Source of the DNA: Coriobacteriales bacterium
GTDB lineage: Bacteria > Actinomycetota > Coriobacteriia > Coriobacteriales > UBA8131
Assembly: GCA_031267175.1 (NCBI GenBank)
Contig: JAIRZP010000152.1
Span: 1 to 9,601, forward strand
Direction of reading: 5' to 3'
DNA: 9,601 nt
In this document: piece after piece, positions 6,451 through 9,601 of the stretch
Layout: each line of letters begins with the position of its first letter
Numbering within the stretch: position 1 is the first letter of the stretch
Program-made: the position numbers and the translations under genes
The notes under the pieces: model-generated
What the model saw: only the letters and a program-made list of their open reading frames with translations
Told to the model about the DNA's origin: nothing
Database searches by the model: none

Positions 6451-6863
6451 AAACCTGTCCCAACTGTGCAAGCGCGACCTTTGACGATATGGAGCTCTGC
6501 TATGACTGCATGAGCGCCTTTGAGCCACCGTCGTCTGCGGCTCAGAATAACCTGGAGCAGGCAGTGGCCCGCTTGCAGGTGGCATTGGCAGGCTACTTCA
6601 GCTATGAGATGCTGTTGCATAAGCTGGAAGGCTGTTCCCTGAGCGTCGGCTCGGCCGCAGAAAACGCCATTGTCATACCGCAGGAGCAGGTGTCAGCGCG
6701 CCAGCTGCAGGTGTTTTATGCCCACGGCCATGTGTGGGCAGAGAGTGTAGATGCGGCATCCTCGGCCACCATTGATGAGATCCCCCTCTGCGGAACAGTA
6801 TGCATCAAGTCAGGCACACAGATTATGGTCGGAGATGCACACATCACTGTGCTGGAGGCTTGA
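6447..6863 (+). CDS. Zinc-ribbon protein with degenerate FHA-like domain
   Basis: The 138-aa product starts with a four-cysteine ribbon (C4, C7, C18, C21; CPNC and CYDC), as in many bacterial zinc-ribbon adaptors. After a helical stretch (about 33-60) comes an FHA-like C-terminal domain: LSVGSAAENAIVIPQEQVSA (residues 65-84), a WAES turn (97-100), and SGTQIMVGDAHITVLEA at the end, resembling the dGd.I.iG closing strands of FHA folds. In ordinary FHA domains the GR arginine and the SxxH motif bind phosphothreonine. Here GR is GS and the histidine is Gln (VSARQL), so phosphopeptide binding is doubtful. It is coupled to the DUF192 gene by ATGA and closes the Tad operon. Zinc-ribbon/FHA proteins usually work with serine/threonine kinase signalling, but no kinase is in view. 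Confidence 0.75.
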   Translation: MKTCPNCASATFDDMELCYDCMSAFEPPSSAAQNNLEQAVARLQVALAGYFSYEMLLHKLEGCSLSVGSAAENAIVIPQEQVSARQLQVFYAHGHVWAESVDAASSATIDEIPLCGTVCIKSGTQIMVGDAHITVLEA

Positions 6864-6876
6864 AGTCCGTCATAGG

Positions 6877-6916
6877 AATGGCGTGCACCTCTAAGGAAAA
6901 TCTGCCCAACGCCATT
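6877..6916. repeat. Inverted repeat upstream of the hicAB promoter
   Basis: Perfect 8-bp arms AATGGCGT (6877-6884) and ACGCCATT (6909-6916) are separated by 24 nt. The right arm touches the -35 hexamer. No T-run follows, so this is not a rho-independent terminator of the Tad operon. A second regulator site or a chance dyad are both possible. Confidence 0.5.
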
Positions 6917-6944
6917 GACTAATAATTAGCAACTGCTTTATAAT
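6915..6944 (+). promoter_or_regulatory. Near-consensus sigma-70-type promoter for hicAB
   Basis: A -35 TTGACT (6915-6920) and a perfect -10 TATAAT (6939-6944) are 18 bp apart. Transcription would start near 6951, about 20 nt before the hicA start codon and just upstream of its ribosome site. This gives hicAB its own transcription apart from any read-through from the Tad operon, after which no terminator is visible. Confidence 0.8.
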
Positions 6945-6948
6945 TATT
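6921..6948. promoter_or_regulatory. Candidate HicB/HicAB operator dyad
   Basis: Perfect 8-bp arms AATAATTA (6921-6928) and TAATTATT (6941-6948) flank a 12-nt centre. The dyad fills the promoter spacer and covers the -10 box, so a bound protein would block RNA polymerase. HicB antitoxins with DNA-binding tails repress their own operons, and HicB here has such a tail. Binding itself is inferred. Confidence 0.55.
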
Positions 6949-6969
6949 GAGCGCAATAAGGAGGCATCC

Positions 6970-7155
6970 GTGGAACCACCGACAATCCGCGAGGTTGTCA
7001 GAAGGCTTGAAAATGAAGGGTTCGTGAAGGTAGGGCAAAGAGGTTCTCACTGCCGCTACCAGAAGGGCAAGCTCAAAGTAACGATAGCAGGAAAGCCGAG
7101 CAAGCATCTCAACAGGAAAACCTGGAAGAGCATTCAGAAACAAGCTGGCTGGTGA
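6970..7155 (+). CDS. hicA: HicA-type toxin (mRNA interferase)
   Basis: A 61-aa protein of the HicA family, small dsRBD-fold ribonucleases that cleave mRNA and stop growth until neutralised by HicB. Visible family features are TIREVVRRLENEGF near the start, then RGSHCRY with the presumed catalytic His27 in the GSH motif. KVTIAG follows (a variant of the usual VTIP-H loop), and the end is TWKSIQKQAGW, the standard HicA C-terminus. The length is typical. The start is GTG at 6970 with a very strong AAGGAGG (6958-6964) 5 nt upstream; no in-frame ATG is near. hicB follows after 53 nt. Base composition is visibly more AT-rich than the Tad genes, which fits separate acquisition. Confidence 0.92.
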   Translation: MEPPTIREVVRRLENEGFVKVGQRGSHCRYQKGKLKVTIAGKPSKHLNRKTWKSIQKQAGW

Positions 7156-7166
7156 CAACAAAGAGC

Positions 7167-7191
7167 CGGAGGAATCACCCTCTGGCCTCCG
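7167..7191 (+). repeat. Hairpin between hicA and hicB
   Basis: CGGAGG (7167-7172) and CCTCCG (7186-7191) can pair over a 13-nt loop in the hicAB transcript. The stem ends 4 nt before the hicB ribosome site AAAGGAG (7196-7202). No T-run follows, so a terminator is unlikely. A role in setting the toxin/antitoxin ratio is inference. Confidence 0.45.
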
Positions 7192-7208
7192 ACTTAAAGG
7201 AGTATATC

Positions 7209-7673
7209 ATGAAGAGAAGGTTTGTCTACGAGGCCGAGTTTATCCTGGACGAATACGATGGGTACTCCGTCGCATTTCCACAGCTGCCAGATGCCTTTAC
7301 TCAGGGCAAGGACTTGATCGAGTCGGTTGAAATGGCGGCAGAGGTGTTGGAGCTGATAATTGCCGAGTACCTTGACGAAGGAAGGCGTTTGCCTGTACCA
7401 ATGTTTTATGGGTATTCGGATAAGGTACTCCGCATTGCGATTTCCGTTGAGGTTACACCAGAGCTCATAGAGCGCACCAAGTGTGTCACGGCCACAGAGG
7501 CTGCAACCATGCTCGGGCTATCGAATGGCCGGATAACACACCTGCTTGATGCGGGGATACTGCAGGCCGTCCCCTTTGGCAATGACAGGCTTGTCACCCT
7601 CGTGTCAATCAATAAGAGGCTTACAAATCCCATAAAGTCGGGTCGCCCACGCAAAGAAACAGCAGCGGCCTGA
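7209..7673 (+). CDS. hicB: HicB-type antitoxin with C-terminal DNA-binding region
   Basis: A 154-aa partner of HicA. Residues 5-65 form the HicB domain: FVYEAEFILDEYDGYSVAFP, then QLPDAFTQGKDLIES and ending in RRLPVP, the partial RNase H-like fold that binds and blocks the toxin. Residues about 93-137 look like a small helix-turn-helix of the excisionase/MerR-like type (VTATEAATMLGLSNGRITHLLDAG, then a strand and VSINKRL). The tail has SGRPRK (144-149), similar to an AT-hook core. ATG at 7209 is chosen because AAAGGAG (7196-7202) sits 6 nt upstream and the HicB domain begins at once. A GTG at 7152 overlapping the hicA stop would add 19 residues that do not look like HicB. It probably represses the upstream promoter alone or with HicA. 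Confidence 0.9.
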   Translation: MKRRFVYEAEFILDEYDGYSVAFPQLPDAFTQGKDLIESVEMAAEVLELIIAEYLDEGRRLPVPMFYGYSDKVLRIAISVEVTPELIERTKCVTATEAATMLGLSNGRITHLLDAGILQAVPFGNDRLVTLVSINKRLTNPIKSGRPRKETAAA

Positions 7674-7690
7674 AAACAGATTGCGCGCAG

Positions 7691-7719
7691 TTTCAGCGCC
7701 CTTGGCTGAAGCGGAGCCT
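7691..7719 (+). repeat. 29-nt repeat, copy A
   Basis: This copy matches copy B at 7814-7842 at 25 of 29 positions. It contains the arms TTCAGC (7692-7697) and GCTGAA (7705-7710) around a 7-nt loop, so it can fold as a hairpin. It lies 18 nt after hicB. No T-run follows on either strand. Confidence 0.7.
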
Positions 7720-7744
7720 GAGCGGAGTTTGCTCTACATGGGGC

Positions 7745-7785
7745 CCCCGAAAATCGCCTCTACGCGAAGCGCATGATTTTTGGGG
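7745..7785. repeat. Imperfect palindrome between the two repeats
   Basis: CCCCGAAAATC (7745-7755) and GATTTTTGGGG (7775-7785) pair at 10 of 11 positions over a 19-nt loop. It sits midway between repeat copies A and B. It lacks a flanking T-tract, so it is a poor rho-independent terminator on either strand, though it could be a degenerate bidirectional one between hicB and tRNA-Lys. Confidence 0.55.
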
Positions 7786-7813
7786 AGAAGGAGCAGCCGC
7801 GGAGCGCGCGGAA

Positions 7814-7842
7814 TTTCAGCGTACTTGGCTGAAATGGAGCCT
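7814..7842 (+). repeat. 29-nt repeat, copy B
   Basis: Same orientation as copy A, 123 nt further on. The hairpin arms are longer here: TTTCAGC (7814-7820) and GCTGAAA (7828-7834), perfect over a 7-nt loop. Both copies follow a GCGCGC tract. A separate palindrome CGCAGC-GA-GCTGCG follows at 7845-7858, just beyond the 3' end of tRNA-Lys. Confidence 0.7.
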
Positions 7843-7861
7843 AGCGCAGCGAGCTGCGACG

Positions 7862-7937
7862 TGGTGGGCCGTCGGGGACTCGAACCCCGGACCTTAGGAT
7901 TAAGAGTCCTCTGCTCTACCAACTAAGCTAACGGCCC
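7862..7937 (-). tRNA. tRNA-Lys (anticodon CTT)
   Basis: On the minus strand a full cloverleaf is visible. The acceptor GGGCCGT pairs with ACGGCCC and the discriminator is A. The D arm is GCTT/GAGC. The anticodon loop CTCTTAA contains CTT, which reads AAG (Lys). The T arm is CGGGG-TTCGAGT-CCCCG. The body is 73 nt (7865-7937) and the CCA end is encoded (7862-7864). The anticodon stem has one G-A mismatch at its outer pair (27-43). A possible -10 TACAAT lies at 7962-7967 (minus strand), but no good -35 is seen, so transcription may also come from rpsT upstream. Confidence 0.96.
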
Positions 7938-8026
7938 ATACAGGTATGTCGGTCAAAACGCATTGTACACACGGTACAGGAAAACACAGCTGCGTAGTGT
8001 AACACAACTCGGTGGAGTCAGTATGG

Positions 8027-8290
8027 TTACCTGACACTATTGGCTAATTTGGTGACCCCCGACTTGCGGTTTGCGGCCTGATTCTTGTGGACGACACCCT
8101 TGCTCACCGCCTTGTCGAGCATCTTGCAGGTACGCGAGGCCTGGGCCTGAGCCTTTTCAGCATCCCCTTCCGCTACGGCATCTTCTACCTGCCGCGTGAG
8201 GGTATGCAACTCACTCTTGACGGATTTATTGCGCATACGCGCCTTCTCGTTGGTCTTGTTGCGTTTCTTCTGGCTCTTGATATTTGCCAC
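8027..8290 (-). CDS. rpsT: 30S ribosomal protein S20
   Basis: An 87-aa protein with the standard S20 start ANIKSQKKRNKTNEKARMRN and the C-terminal KGVVHKNQAANRKSGVTKL block. S20 binds 16S rRNA early in small-subunit assembly. The length and high Lys/Arg content are typical. The start codon is GTG (minus strand, 8288-8290), with AGAAAGG about 7 nt upstream; the family is known to use weak or unusual start codons in some bacteria, where S20 limits its own translation. It is transcribed towards tRNA-Lys, 89 nt away, with no clear terminator between them. It is divergent from the Asp23-family gene. Confidence 0.97.
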   Translation of the reverse strand: MANIKSQKKRNKTNEKARMRNKSVKSELHTLTRQVEDAVAEGDAEKAQAQASRTCKMLDKAVSKGVVHKNQAANRKSGVTKLANSVR

Positions 8291-8347
8291 GGGCGTGCCT
8301 TTCTAGCTTGTCTGCTGCTCTACGGAGCATGAAAATGCGAAAGGGAG

Positions 8348-8376
8348 ATAGTAGCATAGCAACCGCTTTAATACAA
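8348..8376 (-). promoter_or_regulatory. Probable rpsT promoter
   Basis: Read on the minus strand, TTGTAT (8371-8376) and TACTAT (8348-8353) are spaced by 17 bp. This places the start near 8341, about 50 nt before the rpsT start codon. It is back-to-back with the promoter of the divergent gene, and the two -10 boxes are about 50 bp apart. Confidence 0.5.
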
Positions 8377-8397
8377 ACCGGAGGCTTTGGCAGCCTT

Positions 8398-8406
8398 TGC
8401 TATAAT
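8398..8406 (+). promoter_or_regulatory. Extended -10 promoter for the Asp23/FakA genes
   Basis: TGCTATAAT is a perfect extended -10 element. No convincing -35 lies 17 bp upstream; that space holds a small hairpin, AGGCT/AGCCT (8382-8396). The start would be near 8413, about 29 nt before the start codon. Confidence 0.65.
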
Positions 8407-8441
8407 CGTATCTTCACGTATATAAGACACTGAGGAGTAAC

Positions 8442-8828
8442 ATGACTGAATTACCAAACACTGCAGACAGCCCCGTGGGTGGCACGCTCAAGGTCACCGA
8501 CAATGTAATCACCGATCTGGTGGGCTACGCTGCCATGGAAAGCTATGGTGTCGTGGGTATGGCCGCCCCCTCGCTGCAGGATGGCATCGCAAAGCTCCTG
8601 CCCACCCGCGCACTCAGCCGCGGTGTCACCATCAGTAAGGGGGAGGACGGCATCAGCGCCAACCTCTACGTCATCATCGAGTATGGGATGAACCTCTCCA
8701 CCGTTTCCAATAACCTGGCCGACCGGGTGCGCTTTACCCTCGAGACCTACGCAGGCCTTACAGTGCGCGACGTTACCGTGCACGTCCAGGGCATCCACAC
8801 CTCTCCCAGGCCAACAGACGGTGTGTAA
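8442..8828 (+). CDS. Asp23/Gls24 family protein
   Basis: A 128-aa member of the Asp23/Gls24 (alkaline shock) family. Visible family blocks are GTLKVTDNVITDLVGYAAME (residues 14-33), YGVVGM (35-40), GVTISKGEDGISANLYVIIEYG (61-82) and, near the end, GLTVRDVTVHVQGI (105-118). In Firmicutes, family members are envelope-associated stress proteins, while short solitary copies commonly sit just before the FakA gene, as here. The ATG follows GAGGAG (8432-8437) by 4 nt and an extended -10 promoter by about 35 nt. The next gene starts 68 nt later with no terminator between, so the two are probably co-transcribed. Its exact role is not known. Confidence 0.92.
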   Translation: MTELPNTADSPVGGTLKVTDNVITDLVGYAAMESYGVVGMAAPSLQDGIAKLLPTRALSRGVTISKGEDGISANLYVIIEYGMNLSTVSNNLADRVRFTLETYAGLTVRDVTVHVQGIHTSPRPTDGV

Positions 8829-8896
8829 CCCAGGCCGCTCCAGACACGCACCTGCCAGCTGAACGCAGAGAAACCATACCGATAAGGACTTACTAT

Positions 8897-9601
8897 ATGA
8901 GCAATGTAGAGCAGCAACAGATTATCCAGGCCATCTATGCCGCAGGCCAGGCCTTGAAGGAAAAACGGGAGGACATTAACCGGCTCAACGTTTTTCCGGT
9001 GCCCGACGGCGATACCGGCACGAATATGTCGCTCACCATCGACACGGTCATCGCCGAGCTCTCCGAACTACCGGCCAGCGCGGGCGCCGCGGATGTCCTG
9101 AAAGCGGTCACGCACGGCTCGCTGATGGGGGCCAGGGGTAACTCGGGCGTTATCACCTCACAGATACTCCGCGGTGCCTGCGAAGGTCTTGAAGGCGCTA
9201 CGGAACTCAACGCGGCCACGCTTGCCGTCGCAGCCAATCGCAGCGTGGAGGTGGCCTTCAACGCCGTGCGCAAACCGGTGCAGGGGACCATCCTTACCGT
9301 CTTGCAGGATGCCGCCGCAGCCGCAGTCCTTGCCGCTGAGGAGGGGAGGGACGGGCTTGAGTGCCTCAAGGCTATTGCAGCCGAGACCATGGCCTCGGTG
9401 CGCCGCACCCCCGAGCTCCTGCCTGTCCTGAAAGAGAACGGCGTTGTGGACGCCGGCGGCTTTGGGCTTGCCATTCTGCTCGAAGGCTTTGTTGCCGCCC
9501 TCAGCGGAGAAGGCCCTTCTATCCCCACCACGGCCAGCCTCTCCCGTCCCGAGCCGCTCGTAGCCATAGAACAGCTCAATGACTGGGAGGACAGCGACTT
9601 T
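8897..9601 (+). CDS. fakA: FakA-like fatty acid kinase / DhaL (DAK2) domain protein, 3' end cut by window
   Basis: The frame is open from ATG 8897 to the window end (235 residues seen; family members are roughly 550). The DhaL-type ATP/Mg-binding domain is clear: NVFPVPDGDTGTNM at residues 31-44, with D37 and D39 as the metal-binding aspartates, then GARGNSGVITSQILRG (78-93), GTILTVL (130-136) and VVDAGGFG (183-190). FakA phosphorylates fatty acids held by a FakB carrier, feeding exogenous fatty acids into phospholipid synthesis. Plain dihydroxyacetone kinase L subunits share the domain but are shorter (about 210 aa) and sit with dhaK; here the frame continues past the domain and an Asp23 gene precedes it. 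AAGGAC (8884-8889) lies 7 nt upstream of the start. No fakB is in view. Confidence 0.88.
   Translation, partial: MSNVEQQQIIQAIYAAGQALKEKREDINRLNVFPVPDGDTGTNMSLTIDTVIAELSELPASAGAADVLKAVTHGSLMGARGNSGVITSQILRGACEGLEGATELNAATLAVAANRSVEVAFNAVRKPVQGTILTVLQDAAAAAVLAAEEGRDGLECLKAIAAETMASVRRTPELLPVLKENGVVDAGGFGLAILLEGFVAALSGEGPSIPTTASLSRPEPLVAIEQLNDWEDSDF

Noticed and set aside
5784..6620. Long minus-strand open frame (278 codons)
   Set aside because: It is antisense to the 157-aa, DUF192 and zinc-ribbon genes, all of which have better start sites and recognisable features or operon spacing. No family pattern is visible in it.
7152..7208. GTG start for hicB at 7152
   Set aside because: The added 19 residues do not resemble the HicB N-terminus, and ATG 7209 has a strong ribosome site with proper spacing.
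7691..7842. Repeat hairpins as rho-independent terminators
   Set aside because: Neither hairpin is followed by a T-run on either strand; the stems are short and shared between copies, which fits a repeat family better.
7691..7842. Repeats as a CRISPR fragment
   Set aside because: Only two copies occur, 123 nt apart, the spacing is far too long, and no cas gene is present.
7734..7922. Minus-strand open frame reading through tRNA-Lys
   Set aside because: The stretch VEQRTLNPKVRGSSPRRPT is a classic false translation of a tRNA gene.
8935..9579. Minus-strand open frame (214 codons)
   Set aside because: It is a Ser/Ala-rich shadow of the FakA-like gene, whose plus-strand frame has unmistakable DhaL motifs.

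Overview
The window reads as chromosomal DNA from a fairly GC-rich Gram-positive bacterium, most likely an actinomycete-phylum organism of the Coriobacteriia type. This rests on the S20 protein sequence, the actinobacterial style of the Tad pilus genes, and an Asp23 gene followed by a FakA-type gene. The genus cannot be fixed from the sequence alone.

Positions 2-6863 (+) hold the 3' part of a Tad/Flp (tight adherence) pilus operon, tightly packed with 4-nt overlaps and short gaps. In order: the end of TadB and all of TadC (inner-membrane platform); a short Flp pilin; a 211-aa membrane-anchored protein of unknown function; a second Flp-type pilin; a TadE-like pseudopilin; a 752-aa TadG-like protein; a second TadE/TadF-like pseudopilin; a 157-aa membrane-anchored protein of unknown function; a DUF192 protein; and a zinc-ribbon protein with a degenerate FHA-like domain. 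Five of these carry a class III prepilin-like cleavage region. Four share the core G^Q-x-T-x-E, and the 752-aa protein has lost the Glu at +5. The ATPase TadA, TadZ and the prepilin peptidase are not in view and may lie upstream.

Positions 6864-7860 are an accessory-looking, visibly more AT-rich segment. It holds a near-consensus promoter overlapped by two dyads, a HicA toxin / HicB antitoxin pair, and a 188-bp non-coding tract with two near-identical 29-nt hairpin-forming repeats around an imperfect palindrome. The tract abuts the 3' end of a tRNA-Lys(CTT) gene on the minus strand, a typical place for acquired DNA, although no attachment-site duplication is visible.

Positions 7862-9601 are core genome. 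tRNA-Lys and rpsT (S20) lie on the minus strand. They are divergent from an Asp23/Gls24-family gene and a FakA/DhaL-domain kinase gene that runs off the window. No gene-free stretch exceeds 300 bases.

The least described material is the pair of small anchored proteins, the 752-aa pseudopilin-like protein with an embedded His-Cys3 motif, and the zinc-ribbon/FHA protein. All sit inside the Tad operon and are probably accessory or lineage-specific pilus components. No clearly new defence or mobile system is evident.
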